DNA of 64,000 nucleotides, from positions 1 through 64,000 of the forward strand of contig NZ_POQT01000020.1 in NCBI RefSeq assembly GCF_002938435.1. The letters run 5' to 3'. A program made the translations under genes and the position numbers. The notes under the pieces were generated by a model. The model saw nothing but the letters and a program-made list of their open reading frames with translations. It ran no database searches and was not told the DNA's origin. Below are positions 15,657 through 23,369 of the stretch, piece after piece (the stretch's first letter is position 1; each line of letters opens with the position of its first letter). This DNA comes from Blastococcus saxobsidens. Its GTDB lineage: Bacteria; Actinomycetota; Actinomycetes; Mycobacteriales; Geodermatophilaceae.

Positions 15657-16687
15657 GCCTGCGACGAGGCGGCCCACATGTTGAGGCCCCCGTCCTGGGC
15701 GTGCTCGTCGATCCGGGCCAGCTCCTCCGCGGTGAAGCCGGAGGCCTGGACGCAGCGGACGGTGTCGTCGAGCTGCTCGGGGCGGCTGGCGCCGATCAGC
15801 ACCGAGGTGACCCGCGGGTCGCGCAGCGCCCAGGACAGGGCCATCTGCGGCAGGGTCTGCCCGCGCTGCTCGGCGATGGCGTTGAGCGCTCGGACGCGCT
15901 CGATGTTGGCCTCGCTCAGCATGCCCTCGCGCAACGTCTTGCCCTGCGTGGCTCGCGACCCCTCGGGCACCCCGTCCAGGTACTTGGTGGTGAGCAGGCC
16001 CTGGGCGAGGGCGGAGAAGGCGATGACGCCGAAGCCCTGCTGCTCGGCGACGTCCAGGAGGCTGGGCTCACCCTCCTCGATCCAGCGGTTGAGCATCGAG
16101 TACGAGGGTTGGTGGATCAGCAGCGGCGTCCCCAGCTCGTGCAGCAGCTCGCTGATCTCGGCGCTGCGGGCAGGGGAGAAGCTGGAGATGCCCACGTAGC
16201 GGGTCTTGCCCGCCCGGACGGCGGCGTCCAGGGCCGAGGCGGTCTCCTCCAGCGGCGTCTCGGGGTCGAAACGGTGCATGTAGAAGATGTCCACGTGGTC
16301 CAGCCGCAGGCTGCGCAGCGAGTGCTCCAGGCTGCCGAGCAGGTGCTTGCGCCCTCCGCCGGTGCCGTGCGGGCCGGGGAAGAACGGGTAGCCGGCCTTG
16401 GTGGCGACGACCAGCTCGTCGCGCAGCCCGGCGAAGTCCTCGGCCAGGAGGCGGCCGACGTTGCGTTCGGTCGAACCGGGCGGCGGGCCGTACCCGTTGG
16501 CGATGTCGATGTGGGTGATGCCCAGGTCGAAGGCGTGCTGCAGCAGGGCCCGCTGGCGCGCCAAGGGGGTGTCGTCGCCGAAGTTGTGCCAGGTACCCAG
16601 GGACACGGCCGGCAACTGCAGGCCGCTGCGGCCCACCCGGCGGTGCGGCATGCGGTCGTAGCGGTCGGGGGCCGGGATGTAGCTCAT
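15653..16687 (-). CDS. Aldo/keto reductase (YghZ/L-glyceraldehyde 3-phosphate reductase-like)
   Basis: A 344-residue (beta/alpha)8 aldo/keto reductase of the AKR14-like type. The catalytic tetrad is visible as Asp61 and Tyr66 (DIANGYG), Lys97 (TKAGYP) and His138 (YMHRFD). The insertion FFPGPHGTGGGRKHLLGSLEHSL is characteristic of the YghZ group. It reduces small aldehydes such as glyceraldehyde derivatives with NADPH. It lies 26 bases after the 2-keto-3-deoxy aldolase gene, so it may handle an aldehyde released by that aldolase; this is inference. Confidence 0.9.
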   Translation of the reverse strand: MSYIPAPDRYDRMPHRRVGRSGLQLPAVSLGTWHNFGDDTPLARQRALLQHAFDLGITHIDIANGYGPPPGSTERNVGRLLAEDFAGLRDELVVATKAGYPFFPGPHGTGGGRKHLLGSLEHSLRSLRLDHVDIFYMHRFDPETPLEETASALDAAVRAGKTRYVGISSFSPARSAEISELLHELGTPLLIHQPSYSMLNRWIEEGEPSLLDVAEQQGFGVIAFSALAQGLLTTKYLDGVPEGSRATQGKTLREGMLSEANIERVRALNAIAEQRGQTLPQMALSWALRDPRVTSVLIGASRPEQLDDTVRCVQASGFTAEELARIDEHAQDGGLNMWAASSQA

Positions 16688-16713
16688 CAGGACTCTCTCT
16701 TCCGTGGTGGAGC

Positions 16714-17331
16714 TCAGCCGGCGGTGAGCTCAGCGAGCAGGTCGAGCTGGCGGGGATCGTCGAGGGCCGATCCGACGGCCACCACGCGGGCGCCGGCGGC
16801 GAGGTAGTCCCGGGCGTTGTACGCGTCCATGCCACCGGTGGCCACCAGCGGCAGCCCGGGGAACGGCCCGCGCATCGCGGCGAACCACCCCGTGCCCAGC
16901 ACCGAGGCCGGGAACGCCTTCACCCAGGTCTGGCCGTCGGCCAGTGCGGCCTGCACGTCCGAGGGAGTGGCGACGCCGGCCAGGTGCGGCAGCCCGGCGG
17001 CCCGGCTTGCCGCGGTGACGGCCGGGTCGAAACCGGGGGCCACGGTGAACACGGCACCGGCATCGGCGGCTCGGCGGACCCGCTCGGCCGAGGTCACCGT
17101 CCCGGCGCCGACCACCCGGCCGGCGCCCGCGGCGGCCGCCACTGCAGCCCGCAGCGAGGCGACGGCGTCGGGGGACTGGATGGGCACCTCGACGACGTCG
17201 ATGCCGACCGACCAGGCGCGCTCGCACAGCGCGACCGTCCGGGCCGGGTCGTAGCCGCGCAGGATCGCCATCACCGGGGTGCGGGCGAACCACGCGTCGA
17301 AGGCCGGCGGGCTGCCGCCTGCCGCGGTCAC
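16714..17331 (-). CDS. eda: 2-dehydro-3-deoxy-phosphogluconate (or -galactonate) aldolase
   Basis: A 205-residue class I aldolase. Schiff-base Lys138 is in TWVKAFPAS and the acid/base Glu48 is in VVEVPIQSPD; VGAGTVTSAERV is also conserved. It cleaves 2-keto-3-deoxy-6-phospho-sugar acid to pyruvate and glyceraldehyde 3-phosphate. The MAILRG and EVPIQSP motifs resemble the galactonate-pathway enzyme DgoA as much as Eda, so the gluconate/galactonate epimer is undecided. The GTG start overlaps the stop of the IclR gene (GTGA). Position after kdgK completes the lower Entner-Doudoroff branch. Confidence 0.88.
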   Translation of the reverse strand: MTAAGGSPPAFDAWFARTPVMAILRGYDPARTVALCERAWSVGIDVVEVPIQSPDAVASLRAAVAAAAGAGRVVGAGTVTSAERVRRAADAGAVFTVAPGFDPAVTAASRAAGLPHLAGVATPSDVQAALADGQTWVKAFPASVLGTGWFAAMRGPFPGLPLVATGGMDAYNARDYLAAGARVVAVGSALDDPRQLDLLAELTAG

Positions 17332-18071
17332 GGTCGCCACCCGATGGCGCGCGACACGTCGCTCACGACCTCGTCGAGCCGCGGCAGCAGTTGCTCCAGG
17401 GCGGCCAGGTCGGCGCGCGCCTTGAGCGCGGTCACGGACACGGCGGCCAGCACGTTGCCGCGGGCGTCGCGGATCGGCATGGCCACGCAGTTGACGTAGT
17501 CCTCGTACTCGGCGTCGTCCACCGACCAGCCGCGGCTGCGGACCCGGTCGAGTTCGGCGTCGTAGGCGGCGCGGGAGGTCAGGGTGGTCTCCGTGTATCG
17601 GGTGAAGGCGTGGGTGGCCAGCATGCGGTCGACCACGGCGGCGGGTTGGAACGCGAGGATGGCTTTGGCCACCCCGGCGGTGTGCAGCACGACCGGCTGC
17701 CCGACCTGCGAGTAGAGCCGCACCATGCCCGGCTGCTCGATCTTGTCGGCGTAGACGATCGCGCTGCCGTCGAGCACGGCCAGGTGCACGGTGTGCAGGC
17801 ACTCCCGGCCCAGCGACGCGAGGTGCGGACGGCTGATGTTGCGCAGGTCGAACTGCTCGGCGGCGACCGAGGCCAGGCCGGCCAGCCGGTAGCCGACGCC
17901 GTAGTGGCCGTCGGCGTGCCGACGGGTCAACCCGGCCTCGGTCAGGGTCTGCAGCATGCGCAGCGCCGTGGAGCGGTGCACCCCCAGGTGCTCGGCGACC
18001 TCGCTCTGGGTGCGGGGGCGCAGGCTGACCAGTTCGAGGATCTCGGCCGCGCGCTGGATGCTCTGGGACAT
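17328..18071 (-). CDS. IclR-family regulator of the sugar-acid operon
   Basis: A 247-residue regulator. Residues about 4-65 form the winged helix (QRAAEILELVSLRPRTQSEVAEHLGVHRS in part), and the remainder is the IclR effector domain ending in the DEYEDYVNCVAMPIRDARGN and AAVSVTALKA motifs. Gene order (TTT importer, KDG kinase, this gene, aldolase) and homology class (KdgR-like) suggest that it senses 2-keto-3-deoxygluconate or a related acid and represses the operon. A perfect hexamer palindrome upstream of tctC is its candidate operator. It is 19 bases from kdgK and overlaps the aldolase. Confidence 0.9.
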   Translation of the reverse strand: MSQSIQRAAEILELVSLRPRTQSEVAEHLGVHRSTALRMLQTLTEAGLTRRHADGHYGVGYRLAGLASVAAEQFDLRNISRPHLASLGRECLHTVHLAVLDGSAIVYADKIEQPGMVRLYSQVGQPVVLHTAGVAKAILAFQPAAVVDRMLATHAFTRYTETTLTSRAAYDAELDRVRSRGWSVDDAEYEDYVNCVAMPIRDARGNVLAAVSVTALKARADLAALEQLLPRLDEVVSDVSRAIGWRP

Positions 18072-18090
18072 CGTCGTCTCCTTCTGTCGC

Positions 18091-18975
18091 TCAGGCAGGC
18101 ACGAAGTCGTGGGTGCTGCCCAACGCGCGGGCGGCGGTCCGGTGCCCGCAGCTCAGCCGCCCGCCGACGTCCTGCCCGCCGAGCATCGCGGACAGGTAAC
18201 CCGCGGCAAAGGCGTCCCCCGCACCGACGGGCTCCACCACCTGCACCGGGATCGCCGGCTCGAAGGTGGCAGTGGTCCCGTCGAACTCGGTGGCGCCGAC
18301 AGCGCCGTCCTTGACCACGACGGTGCCGCCCAGCCCCAGCCGGCCGTGCAGCCGGACGGCGTCGCCCTCGCCCCACAGGCCCTCGGCCTCGTCGCGACCG
18401 ACGAAGACCAGGTCGGCCGCGGCGGACAGCCGCGCGAGCTCCGGCGCCGCCTCGGCATGGGACCACAGCCCCGCACGGTGGTTCACGTCGAAGGAGACGA
18501 GGGCTCCGGCGTCCCGGGCGGCCGCGATCGCGGCGTCGGTCAGCCGGGCGCAGCCCTCTGACAACGCCGTGGTGATGCCGGTCAGGTGCAGGATGCGCAC
18601 CCCCCGCAGGTCCACCCGGTCCAGCACCGCCGGGTCCATCCGGGACGCCGCGGAGCCGGCTCGGTAGTAATGCACCGTGGTCGCCTCCGTGCCGGGGTCC
18701 TTGAAGTAGACGCCGGTGGGCGCAGCGGGATCCACGTCCACCCACCGGACGTCGACGCCGTGCCGGCTGACCTCGTCCAGCAGCCGGGACCCCAGCGGGT
18801 CGGAACCGACGGCGCTGACCCAGGCGGTCCGGTGGCCGAGCCCGGTCAGGTAGAGCGCCACGGTCGACTCGGCGCCACCGGTACGGACGGAGAAGTTCTC
18901 CGCTGTGCGCAGCGGCTGACGGAGCGTGGGGGTGACCATGGCCATGCTCTCGCCCAGGGTCACGACCGCGGGCAC
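18091..18975 (-). CDS. kdgK: PfkB-family 2-keto-3-deoxygluconate kinase
   Basis: From GTG 18975 (GAGG six bases upstream) the protein has 294 residues. An in-frame GTG at 19011 would add 12 residues and overlap tctA by 29 bases without a ribosome site. The N-terminal TLGESMAMVTP and FSVRTGGAE..VALYLTGLG regions and the C-terminal PVGAGDAFAAGYLSAML anion-hole/base motif (catalytic Asp in GAGD) define the PfkB family. The operon partner aldolase makes 2-keto-3-deoxygluconate (or galactonate) the expected substrate, phosphorylated at C6. Confidence 0.85.
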   Translation of the reverse strand: MPAVVTLGESMAMVTPTLRQPLRTAENFSVRTGGAESTVALYLTGLGHRTAWVSAVGSDPLGSRLLDEVSRHGVDVRWVDVDPAAPTGVYFKDPGTEATTVHYYRAGSAASRMDPAVLDRVDLRGVRILHLTGITTALSEGCARLTDAAIAAARDAGALVSFDVNHRAGLWSHAEAAPELARLSAAADLVFVGRDEAEGLWGEGDAVRLHGRLGLGGTVVVKDGAVGATEFDGTTATFEPAIPVQVVEPVGAGDAFAAGYLSAMLGGQDVGGRLSCGHRTAARALGSTHDFVPA

Positions 18976-18982
18976 GTCGGCC

Positions 18983-20488
18983 TCAAACGACCGGGGTGGG
19001 AGTGCGCTCACGGGAGCGTCGTCCTTTCATGGAGCTGCGCAGGGGCTGGACGGTGACCGCGAGCAGGCTCAGCGCGATCAGCGTCATCCCGATGGGGCTG
19101 GAGAACAACGCGTCGCCGCCGTCGATGAGCAACGCGCGCCGCAGGTTGCTCTCCGCGAGCGGGCCCAGGATCAGCCCGAGAACCAGCGGGCCGGGTGGGA
19201 ACCCGAACCGACGCATCAGCAGGCCGAGCAGACCGAACACCCACATGAGGGCGACGTCGAAGACGCTGTTCTGCACCGCGAACGTCCCCACCATGCAGAA
19301 GGTCACGACGACGACCGCCAGGTAGCGCGGGGGCAGGGCGAGCAGCTTGATCACCCCGCGCATGCGCATCAGGGCCAGAGCCAGGGCCAGGAGGGTGGCC
19401 AGCGTCATGAGGCCGGCCAGGCTGTAGACCAGGTCGGGGTTGGTGACGAACAGCGCCGGGCCGGGCTGCAGACCCCACACGACCATCGAGCCGAGCATCA
19501 CGGCCATCACCGAGTCGCCGGGCACCCCGACGGCCAAGGTCGTGGTCAGCGAGCCGCCCATGGTGGCGCAGCTGGCACTGTCCGGCGCTGCGACGCCCTC
19601 CAGCGCTCCCTTGCCGAAGCGTTCGGGGGTCTGGGAGGTGCGACGCGCCTGATCCCAGGCGACGACCCCGGCGATGTCCCCGCCGGCGGCCGGCACGACA
19701 CCGACGACCGACCCGACCGCGCAGCCGATCATGGTGGGCTTGACCAGCGAGCGGGTCTCTGCCCGGTTCGGCCACCAGCGGCCGAGCTGGGAGATCGGCT
19801 GCGGGACCCTGCCGGGGCGGGCGGAGACGAGCTGGTTGGTCACCTCGGCGATGCCGAAGAGCCCGATGATGGCGGCGATGAAGGGCACCCCGCTGGCGAG
19901 CTCGTCGAAGCCGAGGGTGAACCGCTGGTCACCGGTGATCGGATCGCGGCCCACGACGCCCAGCAGGAGTCCGAAGAGCCCGGCGCCCAGGCCCTTGACG
20001 ATCCGGCCGCCGGAGACGCCGACCATCATGGTCAACCCGAACACGACCAGGCAGAACAGCTCGATCGGCCCGAACTGCAGGGCGAACCCGGCCAACGGCT
20101 GGGCCAGGAAGACCAGGATCAGGATCCCGGTCAGCGACCCGATCGCGGACACCAGGGCGGAACTGGTGAGCGCGATGCCGGCCTTGCCCTGCTTGGCCAT
20201 GGGGTAGCCGTCGAAGGTGGTGGCGATCGAGGCGGGGGTCCCCGGGGTGTTGATCAGGATCGAGGGGACCCGGTCGCCGAACTGGGCGGCGACGTAGATC
20301 GACAGGAGCACGGCCAGGCCCGGCAACGGGTCCAGGGTGAGGGTGAACCCGGCAGCCAACGCCACCGCCATGGTCGCGGTGACGCCCGGGACGGCGCCGA
20401 CCAGCGAGCCGAGCAGTACCCCGATGACCAGGCAGACCCCGATGTAGGGATCGGCGAGGGCGCCGAGCCCCTCGGCGAGTGCGTTCAC
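18983..20488 (-). CDS. tctA: Tripartite tricarboxylate transporter, large membrane subunit TctA
   Basis: A 501-residue protein with about 12 membrane segments and the family signature region NTPGTPASIATTFDGYPMAKQGKAG, followed by GVVPAAGGDIAGVVAWDQARR. It forms the channel of a TTT importer. The GTG start overlaps the TctB stop (GTGA). Encoded between tctB and kdgK, it probably imports a sugar acid rather than a tricarboxylate. Confidence 0.94.
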   Translation of the reverse strand: MNALAEGLGALADPYIGVCLVIGVLLGSLVGAVPGVTATMAVALAAGFTLTLDPLPGLAVLLSIYVAAQFGDRVPSILINTPGTPASIATTFDGYPMAKQGKAGIALTSSALVSAIGSLTGILILVFLAQPLAGFALQFGPIELFCLVVFGLTMMVGVSGGRIVKGLGAGLFGLLLGVVGRDPITGDQRFTLGFDELASGVPFIAAIIGLFGIAEVTNQLVSARPGRVPQPISQLGRWWPNRAETRSLVKPTMIGCAVGSVVGVVPAAGGDIAGVVAWDQARRTSQTPERFGKGALEGVAAPDSASCATMGGSLTTTLAVGVPGDSVMAVMLGSMVVWGLQPGPALFVTNPDLVYSLAGLMTLATLLALALALMRMRGVIKLLALPPRYLAVVVVTFCMVGTFAVQNSVFDVALMWVFGLLGLLMRRFGFPPGPLVLGLILGPLAESNLRRALLIDGGDALFSSPIGMTLIALSLLAVTVQPLRSSMKGRRSRERTPTPVV

Positions 20489-21057
20489 AGCGGCACCCGC
20501 AGCAGCAGGCCGAAGATCCCGTACGTCAACCCCACGATGACCGCCGGGAAGACCACCAGAGCGTGGACACCCCGGCTGCCCAGCACCGCGGTCAACGCCG
20601 CGACGAACACGAAGGTCACGGGCACGAAGTGGAAGTACTGCCAGGCGCTGCCGTAGCAGATGACCAGGGCAGCGAGGCCACCGAGCTGCAGCAGCCCGTG
20701 CCGGGTGACCGACTCGTCGTCGGGCACCGCACGGTGCAGCAGCCCGGCGGCGGCGATGCCCCCGGCCGCCAGCAGCAGGCCGAGGCCCAGCACGGTCGGC
20801 CACCAGTCCGGGCCGAGGCTCCCGTCGTCGCCTCCTGTCGGCAGGCCGCGGCTGCCGGCCAGGGTAAGCACCCCGCAGCCGGCGACGACGGCGGCGACCA
20901 GCAGGTCACGGGCCCGGCCGTAGGGGACCCTCGCCTCGGCGTCGAGGTGTCCGTCCACCGCGTTGCCGGGCACGGCCGCGTCTGGGCCGGTGGGCTCGAC
21001 GGGCGGGCCGCCGGTGCCCCCCGCCCCCGCCGGGCGCACGGAGATCCGGGGGCTCAT
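20485..21057 (-). CDS. tctB: Tripartite tricarboxylate transporter, small membrane subunit TctB
   Basis: A 190-residue protein: an unusually long hydrophilic N-terminus (about 50 residues, Gly/Pro/Ala rich) followed by four hydrophobic segments, as in TctB. The motif LGPDWWPTVLGLGLLLAA after the first segment is typical of the family. The start overlaps the TctC stop (ATGA) and its own stop overlaps tctA. It is the poorly conserved partner of TctA in the membrane complex. Confidence 0.88.
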   Translation of the reverse strand: MSPRISVRPAGAGGTGGPPVEPTGPDAAVPGNAVDGHLDAEARVPYGRARDLLVAAVVAGCGVLTLAGSRGLPTGGDDGSLGPDWWPTVLGLGLLLAAGGIAAAGLLHRAVPDDESVTRHGLLQLGGLAALVICYGSAWQYFHFVPVTFVFVAALTAVLGSRGVHALVVFPAVIVGLTYGIFGLLLRVPL

Positions 21058-22037
21058 GACGCCAGCAGTTCGGCGAACCGAGCGCTCTCCTCGGTGACGA
21101 ACTCGCTTGCCTCGTCGGCGTCCCGGTAGGTGACGATGTTGCCGCCGCTCTCGATCAGCTCGATGTAGCTCGGGGCCTCCACGGCAGTGCCGATGGCGGA
21201 CTCCAGGGTGTCGCGGACCTCGTCGGGCAGGCCGGCCGGTGCGGCGATGACCGCCCAGCTGCCGATCTCGACGTCGTAGCCCTGCTCGATCGCGGTCGGG
21301 ACGCCCTCCAGGGCCGGAGCCGGTTCCTCGGTGAACACCGCCAGCACTCGCAGTCGCCCGTCGGCGTGGGCCGGGGCGGTCTCGCCGATCCCGGCGACCA
21401 CCGCGTCGACCTGGCCGCCGATGGCCGCGGTGACCGCGGGGGCGCCGCCGTCGAAGGGCACGGCCTGCAACTCGATGTCGGCGGCCTGGGACAGCGCAGT
21501 CACGCCGGCGTCCCAGATCGAACCGGCACCGGCGGTGGAGACCGACACCGTGCCAGGCGCCTCCTTCGCCGCCGTGATCAGGTCCTCGAGGGTCTGGTAG
21601 GGGCTGTCGGCGGGGACGGCGATGGTGCCCGGCTGGGCGTTGACCTGCCCCAGGAAGTCGTAGTCCGCCGGGTCGACGTCGAAGTCCTGATACTGCAGCA
21701 TGCTCACCTCGACCGGCAGGACGGCGATCGAGTAGCCGTCGGGGTTCTGGTCGGCGAGGAACTGCATGCCGACCGAGCCGGAGGCGCCCGGCCGGTTCTC
21801 CACGACCACCGAGACGCCGAGGTCGTCCTCGAGCTCCGTGCCCAGGGTGCGGGCGGTCAGGTCGGTGGCCCCACCGGCCGCCGTGGGCGTGTAGAGCGTG
21901 ATCGTGTCGTTCGGGAAGTCGTTGCCCGGGGGGGTCTCGCCGGCGCCTCCGCGGGAGGCGCACCCGTTCAGGGCGACGGCGACGGAGGCGACCGCGACGG
22001 CAGCGGCGGTGCGACGGGCGGTGACGGATGGGGACAT
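21054..22037 (-). CDS. tctC: Tripartite tricarboxylate transporter substrate-binding lipoprotein TctC (Bug family)
   Basis: A 327-residue protein with a lipoprotein signal (lipobox ALNGC, Cys26). The Bug-family pattern follows: ITLYTPTAAGGATDLTART, then VVVENRPGASGSVG and VDAVVAGIGE. It captures the ligand outside the membrane and delivers it to TctAB. First gene of the operon, ATG 22037 with AAAGGA upstream. A promoter region with a hexamer palindrome lies 17-33 bases before the start. Confidence 0.93.
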   Translation of the reverse strand: MSPSVTARRTAAAVAVASVAVALNGCASRGGAGETPPGNDFPNDTITLYTPTAAGGATDLTARTLGTELEDDLGVSVVVENRPGASGSVGMQFLADQNPDGYSIAVLPVEVSMLQYQDFDVDPADYDFLGQVNAQPGTIAVPADSPYQTLEDLITAAKEAPGTVSVSTAGAGSIWDAGVTALSQAADIELQAVPFDGGAPAVTAAIGGQVDAVVAGIGETAPAHADGRLRVLAVFTEEPAPALEGVPTAIEQGYDVEIGSWAVIAAPAGLPDEVRDTLESAIGTAVEAPSYIELIESGGNIVTYRDADEASEFVTEESARFAELLAS

Positions 22038-22053
22038 CGTCGTCCTTTCGTTT

Positions 22054-22070
22054 GTTGCATAGGCTGCAAC
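22054..22070. promoter_or_regulatory. Candidate IclR operator upstream of tctC
   Basis: GTTGCA-TAGGC-TGCAAC is a perfect 6-bp inverted repeat with a 5-base spacer, starting 17 bases before the tctC ATG. A second loose palindrome, GTGTGC-N7-GCACAC (22073-22091), lies just beyond. The position fits repression of the tctCBA-kdgK-iclR-eda operon by its own IclR protein. Confidence 0.5.
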
Positions 22071-22091
22071 AGGTGTGCTCAATGCGCACAC

Positions 22092-22407
22092 GCTATGCCA
22101 TGTGCATCACACCGACAAGGGGATGAGCGGGCCAGTTCGCGGTCGTGTGCGGTGGAGCGCCACCTCTGCGCCCTCGAGGAGCCGGGCACGCGCTCCGGCC
22201 ACTCGCCAGACGGCATGCTGAGTACCGCGTGCCGCGGCCTGGGCTCGCTACCCCGTTCGGCGATGTCCGGGGGCTGCACCTGCGGGGTGTGCGACAGCAC
22301 GCGGGCCGGTGATCCGACGGCCCGACACGTGCCCAACAAGCCGTGCGCGGGGCAGACTCGGCCCTCGAGCTGTTTCCTGCGACGACGCGGAAGGCCAGAG
22401 GTGCGAC
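22092..22407. other. Intergenic region between tctC and the ppsR leader
   Basis: These 316 bases hold no supported gene. Open frames on both strands here are short or lack ribosome sites and family features. The region must contain the rightward promoter of ppsR-ppsA, but no clear -35/-10 pair was found. Confidence 0.5.
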
Positions 22408-22464
22408 ATGACGCCCGATCCCTCGGGTGACCGTTCCGGCGACGTCCGCCGGGGTGCCCGGTGA
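22408..22464 (+). CDS. Possible 18-residue leader peptide coupled to ppsR
   Basis: ATG 22408 has AGAGG six bases upstream and opens a frame of 18 codons ([18 protein letters not shown]). It stops at a TGA overlapping the GTG start of ppsR (GTGA at 22461-22464). The ppsR GTG lacks a good ribosome site of its own, so translational coupling through this small frame is plausible. No function is implied by the peptide sequence. Confidence 0.35.
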   Translation: MTPDPSGDRSGDVRRGAR

Positions 22465-23369
22465 CCCATCGCCTCCCGGCCCTGCCCGACGACGGCGACG
22501 ACGAGACCGTCGTCCCGGTGTTCTTCCTGTCCGACAGCACCGGCATCAGCGCGGAGACGATGGGCAACGCGCTGCTCATCCAGTTCCCGGACGTGCGCTT
22601 CGAGCGCACCGTGATCCCGTTCATCTCCTCGGTCGAGGAGGCCCGCGAGGTGGTGGCCCAGCTCGACGAGGTGATGGCGGGACCGGTCGCCCCGCTGGTC
22701 TTCACCACCGCGGCGGTCGACGAGGTGCGCGCGGAGCTGATGCGGACGAAGGCCCCGATCATCGACTTCTTCGGGCTGCACATGGACCGCGTGGAGGCGC
22801 AGCTCGGCGCCCGCGGGCTGCGCGAGGCCCGGCGGCTGCACGGCCTCGGCGACGTCCGCCGCTACAACGACCGGATGGCGGCGATCGAGTTCGCCATCGA
22901 GCACGACGACGGCCTGAGCCCCCGGGGGCTGGACCGGGCCGACGTCGTCCTGCTCGCGCCGTCGCGCTGCGGCAAGACCCCGACGGCCATGTACCTGGCC
23001 CTGCAGCACGGCCTGTTCGTCGCCAACTACCCGCTCGTCGACGAGGACCTGGAGACCACCGACCTGCCGCGGCCGGTCCGGGGTCTGGCCGACCGCTGCT
23101 TCGGGCTGACCACCACCGTCGCCCGGCTCAGCCGGGTGCGCCAGGAGCGCCGCCCGGACTCCCGGTATGCCTCGGAAGAGCAGTGCCGGTTCGAGCTGCG
23201 CCGGGCGACGGCGATGTACGACAGGCATGATCTGCCCACCGTGGACACCTCGGCGGCCTCCGTCGAGGAGATCGCCGCCGTGGTGATCCAGACCCTGGCC
23301 CGGCAACGGCGCAGCCTCGCGCGCCGGCAGGCCGGCCACGACCTCCGCCGAGGAAGGATGGACCGCTGA
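22461..23369 (+). CDS. ppsR: PEP synthase regulatory protein (DUF299 kinase/pyrophosphorylase)
   Basis: A 302-residue member of the DUF299/PSRP family, with the N-terminal [19 protein letters not shown] signature and the P-loop-like segment [18 protein letters not shown] (166-180). The protein phosphorylates and dephosphorylates a threonine next to the catalytic histidine of PEP synthase or PPDK, turning the enzyme off or on. The next gene, overlapping by one base (TGATG), is ppsA, its expected target. The loop is SRCGK rather than the commoner SRTSK. Confidence 0.92.
   Translation: MTHRLPALPDDGDDETVVPVFFLSDSTGISAETMGNALLIQFPDVRFERTVIPFISSVEEAREVVAQLDEVMAGPVAPLVFTTAAVDEVRAELMRTKAPIIDFFGLHMDRVEAQLGARGLREARRLHGLGDVRRYNDRMAAIEFAIEHDDGLSPRGLDRADVVLLAPSRCGKTPTAMYLALQHGLFVANYPLVDEDLETTDLPRPVRGLADRCFGLTTTVARLSRVRQERRPDSRYASEEQCRFELRRATAMYDRHDLPTVDTSAASVEEIAAVVIQTLARQRRSLARRQAGHDLRRGRMDR

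Noticed and set aside
22079-22783. Minus-strand frame overlapping the start of ppsR
   Set aside because: No ribosome site or family features, and it overlaps the conserved N-terminus of ppsR.
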